A stretch of DNA of 64,000 bases from Sabethes cyaneus. Lineage: Eukaryota; Arthropoda; Insecta; Diptera; Culicidae. Shown piece by piece: positions 12,084 through 22,735 of the stretch. The stretch covers positions 156,013,142 to 156,077,141 of the forward strand of contig NC_071354.1 in the NCBI RefSeq assembly GCF_943734655.1, read 5' to 3'. The translations under genes were made by a program, and so were the position numbers. Positions within the stretch are counted from its first letter, which is position 1, and each line of letters starts with the position of its first letter. The notes under the pieces are model-generated. The model saw nothing but the letters and a program-made list of their open reading frames with translations. It was not told the DNA's origin and searched no databases.

Positions 12084-12299
12084 TCAGAAAGCTGAGAAGT
12101 CTTCAAAATTGATGTCTACGTATTCAGGAACAGGAACATGACTATGATCGTAGTAAAAAAGGAGGAACGCTTTCAAGCAAATCCTATTAGAGTCCTGGAG
12201 TTTTTTGTCAAAAAATTTGAGGGTACCGTTACTGTTTTTTAAATTAGTATCTAAAATGTTCGTGAAAGTAATTCGGTAGTTTAGGAGATTATTTCCCAT
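12084..12299 (-). pseudogene. Unassigned 71-codon ORF inside Transib
   Basis: A minus-strand frame beginning MGNNLLNYRITF and ending YVDINFEDFSAF. It lies directly upstream of the non-LTR fragment in another frame, separated by 19 bp, so it could be a diverged upstream part of the same captured element. I do not recognise it. Low confidence that it codes. Confidence 0.25.
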
Positions 12300-12643
12300 T
12301 CAATTCCATATTAGCTATATCGCCAACCGTTAATAAAATTTTAGTACACGGCGCAGATATTATTAAGGCCACGGCACAACCCATAGGGTTATTAAGCGAA
12401 GAGGTACAGGAAACGCGAAATAAATGTATTTGTAAGTTAAGAGAATTTCACGCCAGAAAATTTAACCGGAATGCCAATTTGGAGGATGCGTTCAGACGCC
12501 TCCTACTGTCGTCCGATCCAGTCATTGCAATACAAAATCGTTCGTATTGTACACGTACTCTGGAGCTTCCACCAATTATTAATATAATAAATTATTATAT
12601 TGCTGACAATAATAAAATATTTCGAAAACAAAACATTTATTGA
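12272..12643 (+). pseudogene. Transib/RAG1-like transposase C-terminal fragment
   Basis: The frame is open from 12272 (after TAA 12269-12271) to TGA 12641-12643, with no start codon of its own. It reads ILVHGADIIKA, then PIGLLSEEVQETRNK, then HARKFNRNANLEDAFRRLL and SSDPVI. RAG1 has, in the same order, an IG..ASEGNES.NK block carrying its third catalytic Glu, an R..NAR block and an MEDV block. I recall these, so the match is family knowledge plus inference. The Glu-rich SEEVQE would hold the equivalent of that Glu. The parts with the first two catalytic Asp residues are missing, so this is a remnant of the transposase that once moved the element. Orientation agrees with element ends. Confidence 0.65.
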
Positions 12644-12970
12644 ATCTCTCAAATAAATGACTACCATTTTTGTTTTCCAAATCAACGATATACTGATATA
12701 AGGTGGTTGAAGTTCGAAAGGGATCTATAGGTCTTTTTTCTCTTTTACCTCTTTGACTGTTTTGATATACTTACCTGCGATTAAAAAATGACATAAAACT
12801 AAAATAACAGTTAACAATATTACGCATGAAATAACCAATATTTTTTTGCTTTTCCATTGAAAATTATTTTTGAAACATTATTGATGGTAGATTGAGCATA
12901 TTTGCAAAATAATGAAAATTTAAAGATAGATATTTATCAAAAACAGCTGGTGCTGATAGAAAACTGATGT

Positions 12971-13735
12971 CATATCTGGAGTTGGAAGACTATTTTACGT
13001 GACAATCAGAAGAAATTGTGTCAAGGTACGACAAATTTCTTTTTTACTATTGACATGTTGACTTTAATCGTCTTCCAGAAGATATTGGAAAATACTGCAT
13101 AGTAGAAAATGGTCAAACAAGAAATAATTAAACTGAAATTACTCGAGTTAGAGAAAAAACCAGTTTTTTATTTTCACATATGCTTGAGATAAAACTTCAA
13201 GCTTTCAGAAACGGCCGAGTTTGATTTTTTTCGTTTGCCCCTTTTTGAGATATTCTATTCCAAAAAAGACTAAAAAAACACAGGAAAAACGTTAGAACTC
13301 GTTATACGTATGAGTTTTCAACATACAATGTTCTACAAAAATATGTCTTTTGATAAGATAACCAACTTTGTAAAACATTATGATGCAATAAAACCACTGC
13401 ATTTGAAGAAATCAGTGAAAAAGTGATTTTTGAGAGGTCTTGTTGTAAAACACTGTAAGTTAGAAACGCCTAAAAATACGCCTACTATGTCTTTGACAAA
13501 GTTACTTACATAATCTTTAGCTACAATTTTGTCGAAAAACTTATCCTTCTATCTCTTTCTTATAAAAAGTTATTATTGATTATGTGTTTCCAAGCCAAAC
13601 TGGAACTTAGTCGTTGATTTCGCATTATTTGTCTTTTAGAGTTGAACAACTTTGCTGAACATTGTGGGGAGCTATTATAAATCGCTCAGCTGCAAAAGTA
13701 AGTTTCCACTTAACTTTCGTTTCTGGACCACTGTG
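12971..13735 (-). repeat. Long terminal inverted arm of the Transib-type element, right
   Basis: Reverse complement of 10718-11475 with scattered substitutions. It ends CCACTGTG at 13735 next to the CAATG duplication. Substitutions between the two arms of this element are far more numerous than between the two arms of the host palindrome. Confidence 0.85.
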
Positions 13736-13752
13736 CAATGTTGAATAACATA

Positions 13753-14157
13753 CCGTGGACCCCCGTTCGTTTGACCGTTTTTAATCTGAACACTTTTTAA
13801 TTTGAACCCCGTTGGTTTGCACGACGTGCAAATTAAAAATGGTTCAAATGTCATTCTCAATATGACATCATTTGCTTATGCAGACAATGCACATAAACAC
13901 GATTTGTTTGTATTGATCTAGCGTGTTTAATCTGTTTCACAATGCGTTTTCCCTACGATTATGGTAGAAATCTGATCGGAGAATGAAATATTCGCTGCTT
14001 GCAACTGCCAACTGAATCATACCACCAAAACAATAACAAAGAACAGGGCAGCCAGTTCACACAAGCTCCAGCATATTTAGGGTTACCAGTTGTTCAAATT
14101 AAAAGCTAACCCCGTTAGTTTGCATGAGGAATCGTTCAAACGAACGGGGGTCCACTG
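13753..14157. mobile_element. 405-bp MITE with CAGTGGACCCCCG ends (right arm copy)
   Basis: Mirror image of 8536-8940, including its TA duplications. It was duplicated with the arm, not inserted independently. Confidence 0.85.
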
Positions 14158-16040
14158 TATAAGACAGTCCATCCCCTTGCCGCAACCCTCTGCACGATTG
14201 ACCCGAGAGTGCCTCGTTCCAGGGTAGCTTTGGTCAGCCGCGTCAGTTTGTCCAGAAAACCATTCTAGAGCATTATTTGGCATGTTCGCGCTCGACTGTA
14301 TCGTATACTGCCCTGAAATCCACGGAAATATTATGTTTTGGCACGTATACTCTAGACATTTCTGAAGGATCTGTCAGAGTAAAAGCTTGATCCATAGTAG
14401 CACGGGCCCCCCTGAAGCTTGCCTGGTACTGCCCTATGAATTGTTTTGCTATTGGGGATAGACGACATAACAAAGTTTGGGAGAGCATCTTGTAGGCGGC
14501 GTTGACCAGCGTAATGCCGCGGTAATTACAGCAATCTAGCCGACCGCCTTTTTTGTAGATGGGACAAACCACACTTTCCATCCACACCTCCGATAGTTTC
14601 TACTCGTCCCAAATCCTTGAAATTATGCAGTGAAGTGCCGTTGCTAGCGGTTCTTGGTCATTTTTGTAGAGTTCTGCCGGGAGTTGGTTCTTTCCGGCGG
14701 CTCTTCCGGGGGATCTCTTCGAGACGCCGGTATGCTGTTGTCGATTATAGGCACTTCTAGGTTAACTTCCGTGGCGTCTTCTTCTGCTATATCACCGTTA
14801 AGATGCTCATCGAAGAACTGCTTCCACCTGTCGACCACATCGCGCTCGTTTGTGATCAGGTTTCCCTCTTCGTCCCTGCACATATCGAGCTTCGGCACGT
14901 GTCCCTAACGAGATTGGCGTCTCATTAACCCGGAATAATTGTTTCAGTTCTTCACGATTTCTGTCCCACTCTGGCGTTTTGTCCTCCTCAAGATCGTGGT
15001 TAACTCATTTCGCGCTCGACACTACTTGGCCAAATTCCCTCTCGTGGCAATGCTTGAATAGTTTTCCAAGCTCTTTTTTTCCTCTCTATCACATCGGCTT
15101 CATTCTTAAGTAAAATAGGATCAATCAGACCCCTGGACAGGGATGGAAAAAATTACTTCTAGCGATCAAGATCATAGGAGCGATCAGATTCAGATTCATT
15201 GACATCACTACTTGTAAGTGACAAATACTTTGTCGCGATCTGCACTGATTATGATAAACCTCATGTACGATCATGTTCATTACATGTTTGCGTTGAGAAA
15301 TATAACAGATACAGACGATTGGTTGTGTGCAGCGTATGAATCGCAATACAAACATATGAGTAACCTTTTTTTCTCGCAGCTAGGTAACATGTAATACCGT
15401 GATCGACTGTTGAGACTGTTTAGAGAACAAAATCTTGTGATCAATGCTATAGATTCACTGTTTGTCATGTACTGTAGAGCTCGTGATCTGTGCATGTGGC
15501 GACTCACAGATTTGATCAAAATTACTGATTTTCCATCCCTGCCCCTGGATGATATCAAAATAAAATATTTCATATTCCTTTTTCCTAACATTCTTCTACT
15601 ATTCGTACCATAGAATCAATTAAGGAATAGAAGTTAATGGGGCAAAACGGTTGACGCGTTGAGACCAACACCAAACGATTTCTCGTGGTTTCGATGTAGA
15701 ACTACGTTTTGCCGCAGGGTGTCAATCCAAAATTTAGATTCAGGTCAGCGTCTCGAAAGAATGAAAGATTTTGATCGTTAAAGGCTCTTCCAATTCCGAA
15801 CGCATTGGTTCGCATGCCCTTCAATTCACAAAAGATGCGTACAGAAATTGTGTGGTTTTCATGAAAAGATTGTTTCCCAATCGCTAGGCAGTGAAAATCC
15901 ACGAAAATTTTCAAAGTCAAATTTCTCCATACATTTTATATGCGATAATTTTGCTTCACAGGAACGAACGACCATAACATACACCAAGCGTAGGCTACTG
16001 TTGTTGCTTCAAGAAGCAGAAGAGGAATAAACTTATGTTA

Positions 16041-16148
16041 CCCAGGTAACAATTTGAGTTTTATTACACTCTTATGATGGCATTTAAGACCAAAATTGGT
16101 CTTGAAGACCGCCAGAAGAGTACAATAAAACTCACATTGTTGCTTGGG
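16041..16148. mobile_element. 108-bp MITE (right arm copy)
   Basis: Mirror image of 6545-6652 with the same TA flanks. Confidence 0.8.
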
Positions 16149-16364
16149 TAGCGTAGCCCTGCCTTCCTGACCTGTGAAGGCTACTGAAATGCTATAAAAA
16201 CATAAATCGAGCCGTTATTGTCGTTCGAACGTTGCTCGAGTGTCGAACTGTTCAATTCAACTTTCCTCTTCGATCTAAGCTTGAACCCCACCACTGGTAA
16301 CCCAGCTTAGATATCGTCGTGTGGAAAATTATTGTAGGTATAGGCTTCACCCACGATCCTGTTT

Positions 16365-16495
16365 CCTTCGAACTCGAAGTTCGAAAACAGACACTGAGGA
16401 AGCCTGCAAGTCGTAGGCGAAATACGTATCTGTCATTGAATAAAATACACATAGTAGAATTAAATTGGATAAGTTTTCTTATTTTTTATTTTTAG
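16365..16495 (+). mobile_element. Terminal cassette, proximal part (Penelope-like?)
   Basis: It has a short inverted repeat 'tcgaactcgaagttcga', then 'gaggaagcctgcaagtcgtaggcg' in which GCCTGC and GTAGGC pair around AAGTC, then 'aaatacgtatctgtc' and an AT-rich end at 'ttatttttag'. The same sequence lies at 57221-57370 and, with an inverted partner, at 30420-30670. Similar hairpin-plus-ACGTA ends occur in insect Penelope-like elements as I remember them. No RT or GIY-YIG coding is present here to confirm that. Confidence 0.55.
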
Positions 16496-19077
16496 ATGAA
16501 AATATGCATGTAGAGGTTTTTTGGGGCCAGGAAAAGTTTTAGTGATGGTTAGAAATCCCTCCCCCCACTAAGAGGGGGGGCTCCCATACAAATGAAACAC
16601 AAATTTCTGCATAACTCGACAACTAATCAAGCAAATACAACAAAATTTGGCATGTGGGTGTTTCCGGTGACAAGAATTTATTCTATGGTAAATTGAGACC
16701 CCTCCCCTCTTTATAAGGGGAATTATAACTCCTCTCCTCTTTAAAAGGGGGGGCTTCCATACAAATTTCCTCATAACTCGAGAACTAATCAAGCAAATGG
16801 AACCAAATTTGGCACGTGAAGGTTTTCGAGGGCAAGAATATTTTCTATAGTAAATTAGGACCCCTCCCCACTTTAAGAGGGGGGGCTCCTGTACCAAAGC
16901 AACACAATTTTCCTCATAACTCGAGAACTAATCAAGCAAATGGAACCGAATTTGACACCTGGGTGTTTTTGGAGACAAACATTTTTTCTATGATGAACTG
17001 GGACCCCTCCTCACTTTAGGAGGGGGGGCTCCTATACAAATGAAATACAAATTTCCTCATAACTCGAGAGCTAATCAAGCAAATGAAACCAAATTTGGCA
17101 TGTGAAAGTTTTCGAGGGCAAGAATATTTTCTATGGTGAATTAGGACCCCTCCCAACTTTAAGAGGGGGGGCTCCTATACAAACGAAATACAAATTTCCT
17201 CATAACTCGAGAGCTAATCAAGCAAATGGAACAAAATTTGGCACGTGGGTGTTTTTGGAGACAAAATTTTTTTCTATGATCAAATTGGGACCCCTCCCCA
17301 CTTTAGGAAGGGGGGCTCCTATACAAATGAAATACAAATTTCCTCATAACTATAGAATTAATCAAGCAAATGGAACCAAATTTGGCATGTGAAAGTTTTC
17401 TAGGGCGTGAATATTTTCTATGGTGAATTAGAACCCCTCCCCACTTTAAGAGGGGGGGCTCCTATACAAACGAAATACAAATTTCCTCATAACTCGAGAA
17501 CTAATTAAGCAAATGGAACCAAATTTGACACGTGGGTGTTTTTATAGACAAAAATTTTTTCTATGATGAACTGGGACCCCTCCTCACTTTAGGAGGGGGG
17601 CTCCTGTACGAATGAAATACAAATTTCCTCATAACTCGAGAGCTAATCAAGCAAATGAAACCAAATTTGGCATGTGAAAGTTTTCGAGGGCAAGAATATT
17701 TTCTATGGTGAATTAGGACCCCTCCCTACTTTAAGAGGGGGGGCTCCTATACAAACGAAATACAAATTTCCTCATAACTCGAGAACTAATCAAGCAAATG
17801 GAACCAAATTTGGCACGTTGGTGTTTTTGGAGACAAAATTTTTTTCTATGATGAATTGGGACCCCTACCCACTTTAGGAGGGGGGGCTCCTATACAAATG
17901 AAATTCAAATTTCCTCATAACTCGAGAACTAATCAAGCAAATAGAACCAAATTTGGCATGTGGAGGTTTCTGGAGGCAAAAATGTTTTTCTATGGTGAAT
18001 TACGACCCCTTCCCCTTTTAAGAGGGGAGCTCCCATACAAATGAAATTCAAATTTCCTTATAACTTGAGAACTAATCAAGCAAATGGAACCATATTTGGC
18101 ATGTGGGTGTTTTTGGATGCAACCATTTTTTCTATGATGAATTAGGACCCCTTACCTTTTTAAGAGGGGGGGCTCCCATACAAACGAAATACAAATTTCC
18201 TCATAACTCGAGAACTAATCAAGCAAATGGAACCAAATTTATCATGTGGGTGTTTATATAGGCAAGAATATTTTCTATGGTATATTTTCTATGGATTTCC
18301 CCACTTTGAGAGGGGGTGGGCTCCTATACAAATGAAAAACAAATTTCCTCCTAACTCGAGAACTAATCAACCAAATGGGATCAAATTTGACATGTAAGTG
18401 GTTTTGGACGCAAGATTTTTTTCTATGGTGAATTGAGACCCCTCTCTTCTTTAGAAAGCGAGTTATGGCCCATCTCCCCTTTAAGAGGGTGGGCTTCCAT
18501 ACAAATGAAATGCAAATTTCCTCTTATCTCGAGAACTAATCAATCAAATGGAACCAAATTTGGCATGTGGGAGTTTTAGATGGCAGAAATTTTTTCTATG
18601 GTGAATTACGACCCCTTCCCCTTTTAAGAGGGGAGCTCCCATACAAATGAAATTCAAATTTCCTTATAACTTGAGAACTAATCAAGCAAATGGAACCAAA
18701 TTTGGCATGTGGGAGATTTTGGAGTCTTGAATTCATTTTACGATAGTTAGAGACCTCTCACCCCTGTGGTAGGGGGATATGGACTCTCATACAAATAAAA
18801 CAGAAATTTTTGCGAAACTCAAAAACTAATCGAACTCGAGAAATTCGAGACTCTTCCATAAAACATTAATCAATACAAGACCACAAAAACTATCTATAGT
18901 AATATTAGATCATTCAGGACGAGACGGTCGCGAGTGTTGCCGGTGACCCGCCGTCGGAAGCGCCGCCCACTGGGGGGCTTGCAAAATTCGAGATTGTGAC
19001 AAAGATCATCCGAGATTCATGATTTATGTACAACACAGGTTAATTTGTGGCAATACGAAGTTTGTCGGGTCAGCTAG
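16496..19077 (+). mobile_element. Helitron 1, body and 3' end
   Basis: It resumes ATGAAAATATGCATGTAG, continues through the 143-bp tandem array, and ends in a segment 99 bp long that is nearly identical to the end of Helitron 2 (…gtttgtcgggtcagctag). The terminal CTAG is at 19074-19077 followed by T. With the head at 9707-9802 the element would be about 2.7 kb. No Rep/helicase coding is present, so it is non-autonomous. Confidence 0.8.
16560..18790 (+). repeat. 143-bp tandem array inside Helitron 1 (about 15 units)
   Basis: The phrase 'tcctcataactcgag' recurs at 16771, 16914, 17057, 17200, 17344, 17487, 17629, 17772 and 17915, spaced 142-144 bp, and continues more loosely to about 18700. Each unit also carries a C-run/G-run pair ('gacccctccc' … 'gaggggggg') that can form a stem. 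ORFs across it repeat PLPTLRGGAP and are by-products. Helitron 2 has about three diverged units of the same repeat at 47140-47540. Confidence 0.9.
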
Positions 19078-19438
19078 TATTTATATAAAAGTTAAAAATC
19101 TGCATTGCGTATACATATACATGCTAATAAATCATATTTGATGCGCAAAATTGGCATATCCGTGGTATTTTGGAGGTGATATACGTGATCAGGAATAAAC
19201 ATACACGTTTCATCGATATAAGTAATTATATACGATAATATCCGATTAAGCCCGCCCGCTCAGTACTGCTATTCGATTTTGCGCTGAATATCGTATGGGT
19301 GTCGGCTGTTATCATTGTTTATGACTGAAAATCAACTTGGGCGGACTTTATTAAGCTTTAGTTACGATTCCGAATTTGTTAAGAGTTATTTACGATAATT
19401 TCCGGTTACTGATGTACGATTTGGTGCTAGCTGGGAAA
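19078..19438 (-). mobile_element. MITE remainder split by Helitron 1
   Basis: It matches the complete element at 43920-44292 in reverse orientation (shared words 'gcgcaaaattggcatatccgt' and 'tacgataatatccgattaagc'), and ends GGTGCTAGCTGGG. The missing tip is at 9689-9706. Confidence 0.8.
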
Positions 19439-22400
19439 ATTATATGTGTTTTTAAGATGAATATATTTGATTCTACAATTTTTCGTTGGTAGAAAATCTC
19501 GGCAATGTTCAGAACAATTTTTTGTCACCTGTAGCATTTCTCTGATAATTTCTACATTCAATTGACACGACAAAAAATCAATCAATGCGGGACACTTTTC
19601 GGGACGCTAAGTCACCCGGGACAGGTCTTCTAAATCCGGGACGGCTGGTCAGACTAGTGCAGCCAAACTACTAAGCAACTATTCATGAATCCATGAATTG
19701 TTACATGAATCTAGCTCGGTACCTCTAATATTCGTCTAATAAACAATAAATATAATTTTCGGTTATAGTCGCTATCATCACAGCATAAGCTTATAATTAT
19801 TATAATTATTCTGCAGAGAATTACATTTTATACAATGAGGCATATGGCGAGGATCCCAAGATAAAATAATCCCGTCAACCGGGGCTTTACTAAGTGAATT
19901 CTAATAAAGAAAAACAATTTAGACATCAATCTCACGAACAGTTTATTCCATTATGACGATTACTGTCTCTTCTGCACGACGAACCTTCTCCTTCTCCGTT
20001 TCAGACTTTTGTTATTTTGTGACTTAAAAAAACGATTCGCCAGGCGCAGCCGTCTGCCAGGCGAGACCAAACTCTGGCGTAAAACCAGCAAGCGAAGGGA
20101 TATAATAAAAGTAAATTAACCATGATATTTATCATCCTACAGTTAATCGCTTTCTCTTTGAAATCCGGAGTGTCACTTTTTTCTCTGCCCAACAAATGGT
20201 GAATCCAATCTGCATTGGAAAATGCACGTTAGTGTGCGCATCTTGGCAAACAAGTGGTTAGTGGTGCATTCTTTATTCATATGGTTGCTCGTGGCTCTTT
20301 ACGAGGATGAAAAAGAAAGGAAAAATCTACGACTTGTTGCTCTATAAGGCGACCCGAATGGTCAATTTTCTTTTTTATTTTCTCTTGCAACTTCTGAGTC
20401 AGCATGAGAGCCGGCGGTAATCCTCTAGACAGCAGTTCGCCAGCACTTTCTTTCCGGTGTTTCCGGTTAAATAGGGGGTTTAAAGACATAATTCTTAGAG
20501 ATAGCTATTTTGCAGTGTCTAAAACTAAAATAATTAAATATAATTCTACAGCTTTTACTTTGAAAACTTCATTTTACTTATTATTTTTTGTTACTGCAAG
20601 GGAAATTTATGCTACAAAAGTTTTCGTATAGAATTCTCTTTCTAACAAAAAAATGTTCTTCAAAATGAAAACCTAAATTTTCATTTGTTTGATCTATAAT
20701 ATAAATCTAATTAAAATGTGAACATGCAATTTTATAAACCCTGCTAAGCGGAATTGAATAACCGCAATTAAAGCGGAACGTTTGCATTTTGGTGCCATAA
20801 AATCCACAACTACTTCCCAATTAAAAGTTTAGCCCGTGATTAGCCATCATCATGATCAAACGCATCGTGTCTCTGGAGCTAGTGCAACCTCATTAAAAAT
20901 GTACAACCACAGCTTACACATCATCGTGTACTGTTAGCTTTTAATTCCTCTTTCACCCACGCTCTTATGAATTCAAAAGCTCTTCAGCGATAAAACAGCT
21001 GGCGGGCTTCGTCCGAGCGCCATTGCTGCAGCAGCCTGCTTGCGTGCACCCACAACCGGGCGGCGGCCGTCCAGCCATCCCGCCAGCATCCATGTTTTCA
21101 TTTTCGCATTCATAAAGTTCTTATCTCAATTCTAGGAATACTTGATGAGCCTCTACTTCATAACGGAATGAACTGAAAACAAACGTTCCTTTGTTGTTTT
21201 CGTGTCTTTCACGCTTTTGCGCTGCTCTTCCTGTTATTCGATAAAAGTTTTCCAAGCAAGGGAACGCGACTGGAGGAGATACTCGCGACATCGTATAGTG
21301 TGAATTGTTTCAGCTTATGAAAAGATATTATCAACTATTATATCTCTTTGCAGGCTTAGCGACAGCAGCAAGTGGTTATCATAACAGATAATTTGGGAGG
21401 AGTATCTGCTGTTTTTTCTTGAATTTGCGAACTTTGTGGTAGGATTAATGTAGTTCTTTGAATGTATATTGTTGCTTTATCCATGGTAACTTAAATATGA
21501 TACAATCTGTGCAACTGTATGCACTGCTTGCAGTTTTTATGAAACTGTAGCCGGTGGAGTACCACGGATAATGGAGTTAAAAGATAGAAGTCAGAAAAAC
21601 ATCTTTGACCTCGATAGTAATTATATGTATGGTGCCATCTCAATCTCTTTGATGACCCTGAGATCACAAATGGGATCCGTTTGGGTAGTTTTCCTAATCC
21701 GTGGACGCAACCAAATGAAGAAGGAGCACGAGACTTACGTTGTGCTGCCGTCAGAAGGCTCTCCGAATCTCAAAATAAGCACAGGTAGTAGCCTCGTAGT
21801 AGATACACAAGCAAAGAGATGAGGAAACTTGCCTTTTTTACTGTTGACCAGCAGCCACGTTACGTTTAAAACTAGAACGAGCGGCAAAGGTTGACTAAAA
21901 CTGTGCCACCTAAACTTGCGATCCGAATGATAGAGACTTGAAGTGCACGACAATGATACCTCCTCGGTGCCCAAACTACAAACCATTTATGAGTTTCGTC
22001 TAGAAACATGATGGAGTCCGCACTGAAATTCTGAACTGAAAAAAAAGTTTCAACCAAAGTTTAACATCTGACAGTACCAAAATGGCTACTTACCTCACAT
22101 TTGTGCCTACAAGTAGATAGTAAACGACGATCCTCACACTGTTAGTAACTGTACAATACCAAATTACTGGTCGCAGAGAATCGCCCAAGTCTTACTTGTT
22201 TACATAATTGCAAACGACTGGATTGTGCTCAGCAGTCAGGGCTTTGAACGCGATCGGAATCTGGACGATACCGATGATTGCCGATACGACGACGCCTTGA
22301 ACTGTCTGTTCATATCGATTGTTGCGACGGTAGCACAACGTATCGGTGCCGAGATGGTATATTGCGCGAGACATGTGCTAATGCTGGTATAGGCGATATT

Positions 22401-22520
22401 CTATGCCACGAGTATTGATCGCTCACTTTTCACAAAATAACTACTGTTACTACTGTATGACTTTATCATTTATAGCATCTCCCAAGTTACTGAAATTCTG
22501 AAGATGTGCCATCGTTTCAA
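19439..22520. other. Unassigned intergenic DNA
   Basis: No recognisable coding. The minus-strand ORF at 21872-22057 contains IMFLDETH, which could echo a DDE transposase first-Asp block, but nothing around it confirms this. GC rises near 21000-21080 without an ORF. Confidence 0.4.
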
Positions 22521-22524
22521 TAAT

Positions 22525-22735
22525 GATTGTACAAAACCATTTTATTTAGCAATGGTCGCATCAAGCAATTTTATTTATAAATGGTCGTACCAAACATTTA
22601 ATTCATTTATGGTCGTACCAAATCATTTTACTTATTGATGGTCGTACCAAACCATTCAAATAATCTATGGTCGTACTGAACTACACACTTCATTGAACAA
22701 GGATCATACCGAATCATTTAATTTAAACTTAGGTC
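22525..22735 (+). repeat. Short tandem array, unit about 38 bp (ATGGTCGTACCAAA)
   Basis: Five to six diverged units of 'atggtcgtaccaaatcatttt…tt', for example at 22553, 22583, 22611, 22639 and 22669. No function is evident. Confidence 0.8.

Larger units (their letters stand above)
10718..13735 (+). mobile_element. Transib-type DNA transposon derivative, 3,018 bp, 5-bp target duplication
   Basis: Ends are CACAGTGGTCCAG (left) and its exact inverted match on the right, flanked by CAATG at 10713-10717 and 13736-13740. The left palindrome arm has the same site once (8953-8957), so the insertion boundaries are exact. Transib elements and the RAG recombinase use ends starting CACWRTG and make 5-bp duplications (family knowledge). 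Inside, 12272-12643 encodes a segment resembling the RAG1/Transib region around the third catalytic Glu. No full transposase remains. Both ends carry inverted arms of about 760 bp, much longer than I would expect for Transib. A non-LTR C-terminal fragment (11690-12064) is embedded. No clear RSS nonamer was seen at 12 or 23 bp. Confidence 0.8.
10110..15103 (-). pseudogene. RTE-like reverse transcriptase pseudogene, right arm copy
   Basis: Mirror copy of 7590-9562 with the same frameshifts and the same missing YADD block. It is split by the Transib element (10718-13735) and by the mirrored 405-bp MITE (13753-14157). The translated fragments at 14083-14283, 14273-14587 and 14644-14898 match the left-arm fragments residue for residue. 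So the RTE element was already dead, and already carried the MITE, before the inverted duplication. Confidence 0.85.
9868..16364 (-). repeat. Right arm of giant inverted repeat, interrupted by Transib
   Basis: It consists of 9868-10717 and 13741-16364, together the reverse complement of 6329-9802. The 3,018 bp between them are the Transib-type insertion plus one 5-bp target duplication. Arms match up to 6329/16364 and then diverge at once: the left continues into minisatellite-flanking DNA, the right into the terminal cassette at 16365. Confidence 0.95.
9800..16495. mobile_element. 6.7-kb insertion with 11-bp target duplication, carrying an inverted copy of its own flank
   Basis: ATGAAAATATG occurs at 9789-9799 just before the block and again at 16496-16506 just after it, where the Helitron body resumes (…atgcatgtag). 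The Helitron at 47047 has this point uninterrupted. The inserted block consists of a 65-bp unique spacer, the inverted copy of 6329-9802 (now interrupted by Transib), and about 130 bp ending 'ttatttttag'. The spacer and the final segment are two overlapping parts of one dispersed cassette seen whole at 57221-57370. The cassette resembles Penelope-like element ends as I remember them; that identity is inference. The inverted flank suggests template switching during insertion. Confidence 0.75.

Noticed and set aside
6329..16364. Dismissing the palindrome as a plain fold-back read artefact
   Set aside because: Asymmetric Transib insertion with duplications, an 11-bp target duplication at the outer limits and cassette pieces at centre and edge argue for a real event, although read support must still be checked.
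17102..17392. ORFs repeating PLPTLRGGAP in the 143-bp array
   Set aside because: They follow the tandem unit, occur in shifted frames from unit to unit, and end at random; no selection for coding is visible.
21872..22057. Minus ORF with IMFLDETH, possible Tc1/DDE block
   Set aside because: One short motif only; no neighbouring transposase motifs or element ends found.
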